Source: Cycas panzhihuaensis (taxonomy: Eukaryota > Cycadophyta). Taken from it: 64,000 nt of DNA. Every line of letters starts with the position of its first letter. Positions within the stretch are counted from its first letter, which is position 1. A program made the position numbers and the translations under genes. Shown in pieces: positions 24,285 to 34,530 of the stretch. The DNA lies in the NCBI GenBank assembly GCA_023213395.1, contig CM041465.1, positions 115,761,741 through 115,825,740 of the forward strand, read 5' to 3'. Below the pieces are notes generated by a model. That model saw only the letters and a program-made list of their open reading frames with translations. It was not told the origin of the DNA and did not search any database.

Positions 24285-25989
24285 CTAGAATCCTTGTAGG
24301 GGTATCATCTCTTGGTTGTCCTCTCCTCCTCTCTAAGGTCCATATACCTCCAAGGCTCCTCTACAGTCATTAGGAAGCCCTTGCCTTACTCCTCTCATCC
24401 TAGGGACCTACCTCATCTCTCTAACACCATGATATTGGTGTGGTCGTATGCGTCCTTATGGAGCAGGATGCCATCTTCTCCATTAGTTGTGGATTTACTG
24501 ATTGAAGGTGATCTCTCTATCCTGTGATCTCACATAGTCATGCCTCTAACATGATGACTACCTAGATCTCAGCCTATGGAGCTAACTGTATAGGGATTGC
24601 CTTTATTGTTGGCTCTCCTCCTTGAGCCTTGAGCTCCTTGATTTAGATCTATAATTGCTCATGGCCTAATAAGGCCTTGTCCTAATTAGATTTGAGCTCA
24701 TGTACCTTCACCGTCCATATGTCTCTGACTCTTAAGAAAGGAGCTAATGTTGTTGTATGTGGGTAGATTGACTTAGGCTCTCTACTATCCTCTATTGGTG
24801 GCTACCCCTCTGCATACACTATGGGGAATATGGTAACCATTCCTCTCTTAATGGTATCCTCTAGGATCCCCTTTCCTACTAATTAAGGAAGGTTCTTTAA
24901 TAATGTGATCAAATGATGAAAATACTAAAATGAAGTAAAACTTGAAATGGAAGGTCAAAAAGGGTAGTACCTCTAAGAGTAGCCTCCTCCTAGGGTAGTA
25001 TGCCCTCCTCACCTGCCTCCTCTTTAATAATATCCTCATTCTTAAGAGCCTCTGCCTCCTCCTCACCCACTTGGGTAACCTCATCCTCCTCTCCTCTAGC
25101 TTTGGTGGTCTTCTCATTAGCCCTTGCCTTATAGCTAACCTCTACTACTTATCTTACTACAACATCATTGACCTCCTCATCACTATCCTAGTGGGTCATT
25201 TGATAGGGATATAGCATATAGTCTTTCATAGTCAATATGTCTAAGGAGGTAGAAACTATGGACCTCCTTACCTACTCAAGCTCCCTTAAGCTCCTGAATC
25301 ATATTGACCCCTTTTGGATGAGTGATCTATTAAGAACTACTATCTACAATCCTGATACAGGTCCTACTTTATAGAAGTGGTTAGAAAACTAGCACTATAG
25401 TATAGAGTAGTAGGAGAATTCTTTGCATCTAATTGCCTTGATCTAGTCTAATTAGGCCATTATGTTGGCTACTATGAGGGCTACATAATCCAACTTCTCT
25501 CCCTTCTCACATCATCAGATGGTCCTTATCCATCCACCTAGTACCTCCCTATAATTTTGTCTTTAGGATATCAAGAACAAAATCACTAGTGTAATCAATT
25601 TTCTTACTTGAGAAATAGGTGATGACATGATATATCTAATAGATCCTCCTCGGTGATCCTAGTGTCCCTAATCATAGAAGAATCTCATTAGTGCCTCATG
25701 GGCCTCCTTAGTGCTAGTAGGACCCCCAACTCCTCTCGTTGGTACCCCTAAAATCCTCCTAATATCCCTTAGGATGATCGTCAAGTCCCTAATCATTAGC
25801 AAGTGGAAGACTTACCTCCTCTTATCCTAATGTGTGACTATATGCACTAGGAGGCCCTATTTAGAAGTGTATTACCTAGTATGTCATGATCCTCAGTAAG
25901 TTACACCTCCACAATATCTCCTTGTCATGAGATGATATCATCTCTATGAGCCCAAGCATGGGAGACCCCATGCTCTCACAATTGTCCAT
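24285..25989 (-). pseudogene. antisense plant mobile domain (PMD) gene in gypsy element A
   Basis: Read against the element, ATG 25989 begins a frame-broken gene homologous to the one at 34531 in element B. Shared segments in order: MLGLIEMI and RCNLLRIM near the start, a DIRRILGV-type motif, RKLITLVILFLIS, NYREVLGGWMD and IVANIMA. A Glu-rich segment, a gap, then VYAEG-PPIE and LRVRDIW in the C-terminal block follow. PMD (aminotransferase-like) proteins in plants include MAIN/MAIL1 and transposon-borne copies. The gap (about 24970-24850) is AT-rich with stops, starts with GT, and matches the place of a similar gap in B; I read it as an intron. Stops and shifts are frequent. Confidence 0.7.
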
Positions 25990-26124
25990 CACAAGGATGA
26001 CCTACAAACACCACCATCTCAAAAAATTAGTGACTATTTTATAAATAGAAAATCATATTTAGAGAAAACTACTAAATTACCCTTCCCTTCTATGAAATAA
26101 AGTATCATTTTTCATCATCATTTC

Positions 26125-26245
26125 TATACTATAGATATTTCTATGATATCACAAATTAGCTTGCGGTATTACCTTCTGTACTATAACATTATCTATGATA
26201 CTGTGACATTATTCACTATACCACAAGTAATATTGTGGTACCCTT
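26125..26245. promoter_or_regulatory. palindrome-like cluster upstream of antisense PMD (A)
   Basis: Words such as TTGCGGTATTACC, ACTATACCACAAGTAATATTGTGG and GTACCC alternate in direct and inverted form. It lies 140-260 bp upstream of the PMD start, as the matching cluster does in B (34250-34375). Related clusters lie in the LTRs. Confidence 0.4.
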
Positions 26246-27431
26246 ACACCTACCCAAAAACTACCTATAAAAGCCATGTCAATTATTTTTTGGACTAGGA
26301 GCCTAGTCCATCAAGATGAGGGAACTCTAATACCCTGGTCCAGCACTAAGTGACACCCCAAATGGGTCCCATTTGGCTCCTATTGCCTAAAATGAGTATT
26401 GTTCATCTACAAATCCTAAGCTGGTAAAAATAAATGACTTAGGATTAGATCCACTTATTGGTTTAGCTTACACTATATCCATCTAGTCATCAAGATCCTG
26501 ATGGCTCCCTTTATTCAATAATATAACATCTAAATCTCCTTCGATGAGCTCATGAATGTGGGAGGAAATAAGAAGGGTAGAGGTAATATATTGAAATTTC
26601 TAGGGGGAACCACAAAAATAAAACTTATTAACTTAATTATATAAGGCCCCTTTTAGAGAGCTCCCTATGCCCTTCATACCTTGCCTGTTCTGATCCCACC
26701 ATTATATTCCTAGTTTTAGTGTCATATCTTTTTTCTTAAGGGTCATCCCCCCTCTTGGCCTCTAGGGCCTTGTTTTCCTTCTTTTTTAGCGCATAACTTA
26801 TATGCCTTCTTTCCCCTAAGGGATCTTTTTATCCCTAGGGTACTTGTCTTAGACCCTATAAATGTTTATAGTCATTGGAATTATATGGAGGTAGTTATTC
26901 TTATTTTTAAGTCCCCCTAGACTTTATTTAACCTCTCTTATAACCTTTGTGCCTCGGCCATTGATGAGGCTAAACTGTGGTGACTACTCCTCTTTTTATT
27001 TTTGATGATTCCTTCTTCCTTGAGTATTCATTAGGCATACCCCTCACCTATTTAAGGAGATTTAATGCTTTTAAGGCCCTTTCTTGGGCCTTTTTACCCT
27101 TTTTGTGGCTAGCCACCAAGGTAATCCCTTGGTTGTTTGCTCCTCTTTCAACCCACAACCCCTTAGATTGGCAGCTTCTTTGCTTGTGCTTGCTTTGGGT
27201 GTTTGATCATTGGCTTAGATTTTGGTCTGCCAATGACTTAGTTGCTTTCCCTATGGTTTGTACACCTCCAACCATCCGCTAACAAGGCATCACTATGGTA
27301 GACATTATCATTATTACCCCTTATCATGTACACACACTAGCTTGTTTGGATTTTATCTCACATCATTTGTATTAATAGCATTCACCATCTTTTGGCTTTG
27401 GAGAGAAGAGATTTTATTAAAAAGGGGGAAG
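26246..27431 (+). other. 3' internal tail of element A with TATA-like box, conserved block and purine tract
   Basis: A TATATAA box at 26638 followed by GGCCCC matches the boxes upstream of the extra RNase H in D and B, but no RNase H follows here. The conserved block TTGATGAGGCTAAACTGTGG then TGA is at 26961. A purine tract AAAAAGGGGGAAG (about 27419-27431) precedes the LTR. So this tail looks like D and B with the RNase H removed. Confidence 0.6.
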
Positions 27432-28280
27432 TGTTTCCCAACTTCTAAGAATAGCATCAATATGATAACATAGGTAAGTGTAGGTATGTGCTTCTATCTC
27501 ACTTTCCATCATATTTCTTATGGTATTTTAGTTTATGTGATATTTGATTGATTGTTATATGAGTACTTACCTAGTTTGTTTCACTTGCTTATGTCTGTCT
27601 TTGTTCCTATGATGACTAGGACTTTAATCTTATGGCCTTAGAGCCCCATGGCCAACCTATTAATTGGAAAAAGGGACCTCCTCCATGTCCCTACAACTTA
27701 GCTTTTAGCCATGTCCACATTCTTTGGCTTTGTTTTGCCTCTACATCTATTATTTTCCCATCATTTTAGACCTTGAAGTTTGCTTTTGGGAGTTAGGATA
27801 TCCTTAGGACTAGATTTAGACCTTGTTTTTCCTTTCTGCTATCATCTCATAACCATTTTTACTGTAGATAGTGGTACTCTAGAGAAATTTATGGTATCAC
27901 AACTAAGTCTATAGTACCACAACTTTAGCTATAGTATGATTATTAACCTACCCGATCACCTTCCAAATGGTTTAGTAGCTCTTTTGTTGCCTTGATAAGT
28001 GGGCCTAGCACACTATATCATCCTAGAATGGCTTGTCATGCCCTTGGGAACTCCCACTGGACCTCAAAATTAATTTTTTATTCAAATTTTGTGAGGATTT
28101 GAGCTTCCCTCCTTAGCTCCTACTTTGGTTTTAGGTGGTGGTTTCTCCACCATGTGGGCATAAAACCACCACCCCCTCATCTTACTTTTGCCTATAAAAA
28201 CCCTTTATTTTGAGGGTGGATCATCTATCATCTTCTACTCCTTTTACCACACCAAAATGCTACTAAATTTTCATTATAAT
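27432..28280 (+). repeat. 3' LTR of element A, truncated
   Basis: Starts TGTTTCCCAAC and follows the 5' LTR (9407-10240) closely, including the palindrome-like cluster (27863-27947) and TATA box (28193-28200). Similarity stops near 28280, where copia-like LTR sequence begins. Confidence 0.8.
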
Positions 28281-29473
28281 TTTTAGAATAATATTATCTT
28301 ATTCTATAATGTTATCTTATTATAATGTTATCTTTGTGAAAACCATTTTATTGATGTTACTATATCGTACCTAATTATGTAATTCGTTGAAATGGCAAAC
28401 TTCTTATTTCAATGAACTTTTCCTCTTTCTTAAAAATCTCCTCCTAGATTCTAAGAGGTTGGTCTACTTGTCTATTGGTTTGTTGGTTAGGTTGGTAAAA
28501 GATTGGTGAGGTGGACGCTACACATAGGGTTAGGCTTACACAAGTGAGGGAGGATGAGATCCTCTCAATCATCATTGTAATGTATTTCTATTATTAATAA
28601 TATTTATTATTTTAGGAGGTGTTTTTTTAATCCCTACTAAGGGGGGTTTTCCACCTATCAAATGTTGTATTATGGTGATGATTTATTCTGATACCTATGT
28701 TAATAATTTAATTTATATAATTATGATGAATGTTTGAATATCACACAATGTATATATTTTATTTGATTTGTTACAATACATAAAATAATTTAACCTTATT
28801 TCCAACATGGTATAGAGCAGGGTATTCTAACTTATTTTTATAGGGATGTATTTTAACTTCTTTTTACAGGGATTTATTACTTGGCATTGTGGAATTAATT
28901 CTTAAAAAAAAAAAAAAAACAATCCAGCCAATAGGTTTTTTTTCTCTAAATCACACTCATTTTTACAAAATCATATAAATTACAGTTTCTTTTTTCTAAT
29001 TAAAAAAATAATAAAGAAATTATTACAAAAAATATTAAAAGAAATATAACAAATCATATATATTTTTTCTCGAAATTAAAATCTCTTTTTATTATTCATC
29101 AATTTGAGTATATATCAAGGTCTGTAAAAGACTAGATTATGAACAAAATAAAGAGGATTTATAAAATCTCTCCAATTTTTTGTTCAGCCAATAGAAGAAA
29201 TCTAGTCTTTGTCTGAAACCCTAACCTACTCTTCTTGCCAACAACCCATCCCATACACAAAAAACATTAAGCCTATCAAAATCTTCTTGTTAAATAATAA
29301 CCATAAAAGACTCTACTATGAATTACAACAGAACTCTCCATCATAATCTCAAAATACAACTACCTCTTCATCAACAAAAGTCATGTTTGTTTCAACTATT
29401 TATAACCCTGCTTCTCCAAAACCCTTACAACCACTAAAATGAGACTAGAAGATAAAATGAATAAGCAACCTAT
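28281..29473 (+). mobile_element. copia fragment: LTR end, primer site and leader
   Basis: Sequence ending TTTCCAACA at 28807 is followed at once by TGGTATAGAGCAGGG (28808-28822), a close match to the plant copia initiator-Met primer site, so the stretch before it is read as a copia LTR. The LTR start is unresolved. After the primer site come A/T-rich leader, a 16-A run at 28904 and no recognisable gag before element C begins at 29474. The rest of this copia may lie beyond C, right of the window. Confidence 0.5.
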
Positions 29474-29684
29474 TGTTTCCTAGCTACTGGGAATAGATTG
29501 GGATACCATCACATAGGTGTAACTAGGTATACATTTTATCTCTTGCACTCTATCATGTTTTAATAGTGATTGTAGTATATGATGTTTGTATGGCCGCTTG
29601 AGTACTTGATTGATTTATTTAGTTAACTTGCCTATGCATGACTAGGACTTCGGTCCAATGGCATGATAGCTCCTAGGTGATCTC
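29474..29684 (+). repeat. 5' LTR of element C, first piece
   Basis: TGTTTCCTAGCTACTGGG matches the family LTR start, and GACTAGGACTTCGGTCC at 29640 matches LTR A at about 9588. It ends at the target site of element B. Confidence 0.75.
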
Positions 29685-32452
29685 TAGATGCGCGTCTATG
29701 GGATAACCACCTAGCTATGTAGGAATAGCAGGGATAATCGATGATGGTATCGGGGTGCAGATAGAAACCTACAAGCAAGGCAAGTATCATGCAGGGCACC
29801 CTGTATGCCAGAACATGAGTTCGAGACCTGCAGATGATACCCAACTACCTAAGGTTGGTTCCCCACTTCGACTAAGAAGAGGGAAGGCGAAAAGTTAGCC
29901 TAGATAGATTCTGGAGAAGAGTCCTCCCACCCTTAGATGGTTGGAAGGGGAGGAAGAGAATCCTCGAAGGTTTCCCTATAGAAGAGGGAAACGAGTAGGA
30001 GCAAGGTAGGTGAATAACCTACAGTTAAGATCTCCTCAGTTATTCAGTTAAGCAAAGGAAACCGAGGGAAGAAGAAGGGAGTGGGAATAATCAATCGATC
30101 TAAAGTCCCCCCCTTTTAAAGGAGCAACCAAGAGAAGAGAGGATGCTAAGGTACACACAAGTAAACCAAATCAAATATGATAAGCCAAGGGAGCAAAGGT
30201 GAGGTTTACAGGCTAAAGGGAAAGGCTAAAAGAGAAAACTTCCTGTAAGCCCTTTCCTAAAATAAGTACGGTATGTGAGATATAACATATAAAGTGCAGA
30301 CAAAAAAGAGAGTTGATTCCTTTTTCTTTTATGTTGTCTAATTACTACTATGCAAACCTTTTCAAAAGAAAGAGACTGAAATGAAACAAGAGCACATACC
30401 TAGGATGAGAGCACTGTCGAAGCAGCGATGCTTCCACAAGATGTCCAAATTATTCCACGAAGCAACGGCGGAGGGTCATGGTAGGGTGAAGCATGGGGCT
30501 TCCTTACCTTCCCCAAAAAGTAACACTAAAGTGCCAAAAACGAAAAGGAAAGCAATAGTAGAAAATAAAATGCTATGATAAAATACAAATAAATGCACTT
30601 ACCCAGGAGAAAGAAGAGAGGAGAAGTTCCTCGCATCCTCCTTTTACCTACAAGTAAGCGCAAAGGTTCCCTTAAGGAGAAAGGAGGCTAGCAACATAAG
30701 AGAGAGCACCAAAAACATATATATATGTATATACCAAAACTAAATCTCTATACATATATGTTAGCACTCATAAATCACAAGGTTACAACAATAAATTATA
30801 GTAAAAAATACCCAAATGGACGGTATGTGAATAGGTGAGCCTCAGAGTGACCCACCTCCCGCAAAGGGTAACCCTACCCTCCCTCAAGAAGCCATAAGAG
30901 TAGCAAGGGTATGGTTGTATAGTTGGCTATAAACAGGGGCAGCAAAGGTGCAAAAGAGCCCAAGGAAGTCCTCAATGAGCTAGAGTGCTATAGGAAGCAA
31001 ACCAGTCCGTTGAGAGAAGGGTTGAGCTAGGAAACATTTCTAGGGCTTATGTGTTGCCTAGATGAGAGAAATGGGCCTGCAAACTAGTGTTGCAACATGT
31101 GCAAATGTTGGTTTCAGTGGCTGGAAATGGTCCTCTAATCCTTTACCCACTCCAGGGATAGCACAGGGGCAAAGAGGAGGGTTTGGAGGGCAGAAGCCTC
31201 TTAGGGAGCACATAGGTGGTACGGAATCCACCCAGCTCTATCCCAAACCCTATGGTGTCCTCTTTAACCGCTGTCTTGGGTGTGAAACATAAGAAAAGAG
31301 GCTTAAGCAGCACAGAAAAATCAAAGAGAAAGTAAGAAACAAACTCTTGAAATAAGGAGAAGAAAACTAGTGACAAACATACACAAATCTGAGCATAAAT
31401 TGAGCAAAGAAATGACTTTAAATTAATAAATACCTCGAGAGAAGGTGGGGGGGCATTTGTCTCTACAAAAGCCTACTGAGAAGAGGCTAGAAAACTTGAG
31501 AAAAAGCTGAAGTACAGTAGGTATGGAGCCCCTGCTGAGGTGGCTGAGGGAAATCCTGCTTCTAGGACCACTCGATGACTACCTGGGCAAGGAGACCCTA
31601 AAAACTCCTCAAGGAGGCCCTCTTTAGGGCGTGCAATGAGCTGCAAGGATGTCACAGTGAAGCCTAAAGAGAGTTGGGTGTAGAGGAGCAGTTGCAAGTC
31701 CTGGCAATGTAGCAGAGCAACAGAAGAGAGCATAGAGCAGGGTGTTTTTCCTTTGTATTCCTTCCAAAGAGAGCCAAAAGATCCTAAAAATGAGTTGAGA
31801 TGGGCTTAAATACTCAGCCCCAACCCTAATCGAGTGATTAGGGCTTGGCTAGCGCTAAGGTGGGTCAAAGGACACATGGCAATTTTGTAATAAATATGAG
31901 AATTACCACAATAGTTTTAAAAAAATAAAACATAACAGTCGCACTGCGGGAAACTTTACAGTATTGCGGTAAACTTTGTGGTACCATAAAATTTACTGCG
32001 GTGTAGGCCTAGAAGACCAAACTAGCCCAAACAACCAGCCAGGGTTGTGGACCAGTGTACTAGGAGGTCGACAAGGGGGTGGGGGGCACCTACCTAGAGG
32101 TAAACAATGGACTAAGAGCCACAAGAAAGGCAATCATGGGACTCAAGAACACAACAAGGAGGCCAAATGGCGATAAATCAACATACGAGTAATCATCACA
32201 TAAATTAGGTAAGTCTTAAGGGGAGTAGGGTAGATTGCGAGAGGTAACGCAGCCACTAGGGTGCCACACTTATTAGGAGTGTACCCCCGCTATAGTCGTT
32301 ATAGGCTAAATAGGTGTAGATGGTGCAAACGATCTACGAAAAACATATGGAATGCAAGTAAATACTCTTCATAAGAAGTGAAAGTAAGGTGAGAAGCATA
32401 CCTGTACTTACCTAAGTCAACCTCTCTGTATCCATTCACAGGCAGGGAAACA
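29685..32452 (-). repeat. 3' LTR of element B
   Basis: In minus sense it starts TGTTTCCCTGCC at 32452 and ends at 29685 with ATCTA, where the solo LTR has ATCCA. Length 2768 bp. It carries the AGGTAAGT word near its start, the palindrome-like cluster at 32010-31930 and a TATA-like GTATTTAAGCCC near 31815. The part 30037-32452 aligns with the 5' LTR 43653-46047; 29685-30036 has no counterpart there but matches the solo LTR. Confidence 0.9.
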
Positions 32453-32463
32453 TCGCCCCTTAG
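32453..32463 (-). other. polypurine tract of element B
   Basis: Minus-strand TAAGGGGCGA directly before the 3' LTR start. Confidence 0.75.
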
Positions 32464-32758
32464 CGTGAGCCTCACTACCCAGAAGCATGGTGCGATGGCG
32501 AATGCTGGCAACAGAATTATCAATAGCATATGTGTATGTATATATATAAATCAAGATCGTAACAATAGTCAAGGGTGCTGGTGAGTGTTATGGCAGAACA
32601 CATGGATATGAGGATACAGGTGGAGACCATAGAGGGGCTACCTATGCACCACTCGTGAATCGATTGGAAGACAAGAAGGATGAGGGGGCTACCCCCATCG
32701 CAAAAGATACAAAGAGGTGTACATAATCAAGTAGAAGAGATGAGTGAGCAAAACTGGT

Positions 32759-32785
32759 AATCGCCATAGTTTAACCTCATTAGCG
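32759..32785 (-). other. conserved block downstream of extra RNase H (copy B)
   Basis: On the minus strand CTAATGAGGTTAAACTATGG then CGA, 84 nt after the RNase H stop. Together with the sequence just before it (ATCCATTCACACCTCTAAA) it matches element D over about 45 nt. Confidence 0.6.
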
Positions 32786-32868
32786 GCTAGCCTTTAGAGG
32801 TGTGAATGGATCACAAGATGGTGCATATTATGGCCTAGAACTCGGGTGATAGAGCAACCAGACAAGTC

Positions 32869-33291
32869 TCAAGGGTGGTCAGCAAGGAAAGGGAGGTAGC
32901 GTTCAAGGATGAGGCAAATGAGACTATTTACCTTAGCATCGAGGGCCCGAGGAATGTGCCAAATGTTAATGGACTGGAAACAAGCCAAGAGAGATCTAGT
33001 AGTCAAAGCGAGGGCTCTCAAGTGAGGGCATCGCACCTGGTAAACCTGGGTGAGATGGGACACCATAACTTGGGAGTCACAAAGAAGAACGATTAATCTG
33101 TGATGGAAATGGAGTGCATCAGTAAGAGCCTCAATAACATCCATATACTCAGCTTCATTATTGGTAACCTCGAGGAGGAAAATTCCAGAGCATAGGAAAT
33201 CATGTCTGAAAGAGCTGCAAAGAATCCAAGCAGCAGCAGAAGGTCCAAGGTTACCGCAGCTTTTACCATTGGTAAAAATGTAGAGAGACAT
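32869..33291 (-). pseudogene. extra (archaeal-type) RNase H of element B, open but with altered active site
   Basis: The frame is intact from ATG 33291 (an upstream in-frame ATG lies at 33405) to the stop, 141 residues. FTNGKSCGN, ATNNEAEY, CDSQVMVSHLTQ and the C-terminal LILERYLPFLADHP are visible. The first catalytic Asp is Asn, as in D, while Glu and the second Asp are kept. The second RNase H of Tat elements is thought to assist the pol RNase H. I chose 33291 because D's ATG 901 aligns there. Being the only pol-type domain without a stop is notable, but 423 bp is short. Confidence 0.8.
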
Positions 33292-33817
33292 AGGTGACAG
33301 AAAAAGTCCTGGTAATAATAAACAATAATGAAGTGAAAAGAGGCTCGAAAGGCAAGAAATAAATGGCCGTGAAGGGTAGTAGGACCTAGCAATGAGGCTA
33401 CCCAAGGACGAGAGCAGGCTATCCGACCACTGCCTAAGAGTGGGCAGAAAAAGGGCACCCTAGGGTACCAAAGGTTGCTTCAGAAAGTAAAACATGCCCC
33501 CAAATGGGGGGAGCATTCCCTCTAGAGGCCCCAAGGGCAGAAAAGAGCTACAGAAACGAGTCCAAGATGGTAAAATGAGCCAAACGAGTATAAACTCAGG
33601 CATGCATGGGGGTGGCATGTAAAACGAGACGAAAGGGCCCTATGAAAAAATGCATTAGAAAGGTGCCATAAATGCATTCGCAAGGAAGAGTGAAATGAAA
33701 GCTACGGGAGTGCAACAGGAGACAGGGCCAGAAGGCAAAGGTGATCAGGGGTGCAAGACGTTCTAGAGGGGTGTCATAAGAGCTAAAACGGAGATAGTGC
33801 CCGTCGAGGCCCCTGCC

Positions 33818-33824
33818 TATATAA
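33818..33824 (-). promoter_or_regulatory. TATA-like box upstream of extra RNase H (element B)
   Basis: Minus-strand CCTTATATAGGCAGGGGCC, conserved with D (329) and A (26638). It could drive a short RNase H transcript; there is no direct evidence. Confidence 0.4.
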
Positions 33825-34265
33825 GGAAACTTAACAGAAAACAGATTCATTTTCACGGGCTCTTGAGAGAATCCAGAGCCATTCCCTTACGCAGTAGAGC
33901 ACCACCCAACTTCGGAGGCACGCAGAGGGAGATCAGAATGTTGGATCGAAGTGAGGAGATAGCCATTGAGACCGCAGGAGTGAGATGACGATGGCTACGC
34001 TAGATCTAGTGAGTGGATTCTATGAAACCCAGCCCATCTCATGATTTCAATTTTGTTGCTTTTTATGAATTTTATGTGATTTTTTAGGCTCTATATCGGT
34101 GGAAAATGACCTCTCGGAGTCTGAATCAAATCCAAAAAGAGGTGGGACCATGGCATTAGATAGCCCTAGTCTCGGTGGGCCCCATTGGGGCCCACCTAGA
34201 AGAATTTTTTTATTTTTTCAGGTAGAAAACCCTCTCATTTAGGGAGGGTGCCATTCGCACCGCTA

Positions 34266-34291
34266 CAAAGATCGCAGTGCTGCGATCTTTG
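34266..34291. promoter_or_regulatory. perfect 12-bp hairpin upstream of antisense PMD (B)
   Basis: Arms CAAAGATCGCAG (34266-34277) and CTGCGATCTTTG (34280-34291) are exact reverse complements with a 2-nt spacer. It is part of a cluster of related units to about 34375, about 240 bp upstream of the PMD ATG at 34531. Confidence 0.7.
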
Positions 34292-34530
34292 CCACGGGGC
34301 CCCAATCATTGTGGGACCTGGGCCAAACTCTGTGGTACCACAAAATTTGGCATAGTGCGAAAGCAGCACTACAGAAAAAAGAAGATAGGGGCCTAAGGGG
34401 CCCCAAATCTTGATTAGATAGAACTGAGAGATAGCCTAGAGGCTGAGAGATGAGTGTAAGCTAGGTTCTGACTAGTTTTTTATGGTGTTTATAGGCTATG
34501 ATCACGGTAGATAACTACAAAAACGTAGGG

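Larger units (their letters stand above)
9407..28280 (+). mobile_element. gypsy element A, non-autonomous, split by copia1
   Basis: 5' LTR 9407-12048, gag from 12323, protease near 15010-15300, an RNase H block at 15988-16443, antisense PMD gene 25989-24285, purine tract and the first 850 bp of the 3' LTR at 27432. The two LTRs align closely by eye over their first 830 bp. RT, RNase H and integrase are missing between protease linker and PMD. Copia1 (16710-24127) is removed by its target duplication, proving both halves belong together. The 3' LTR is cut at about 28280 by a copia fragment; its remainder may lie right of the window. Confidence 0.75.

Noticed and set aside
28281-29473. SINE or LINE in the gap between A and C because of the A-rich run at 28904
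   Set aside because: The run is internal, and an LTR-type end followed directly by a copia primer site explains the stretch better.
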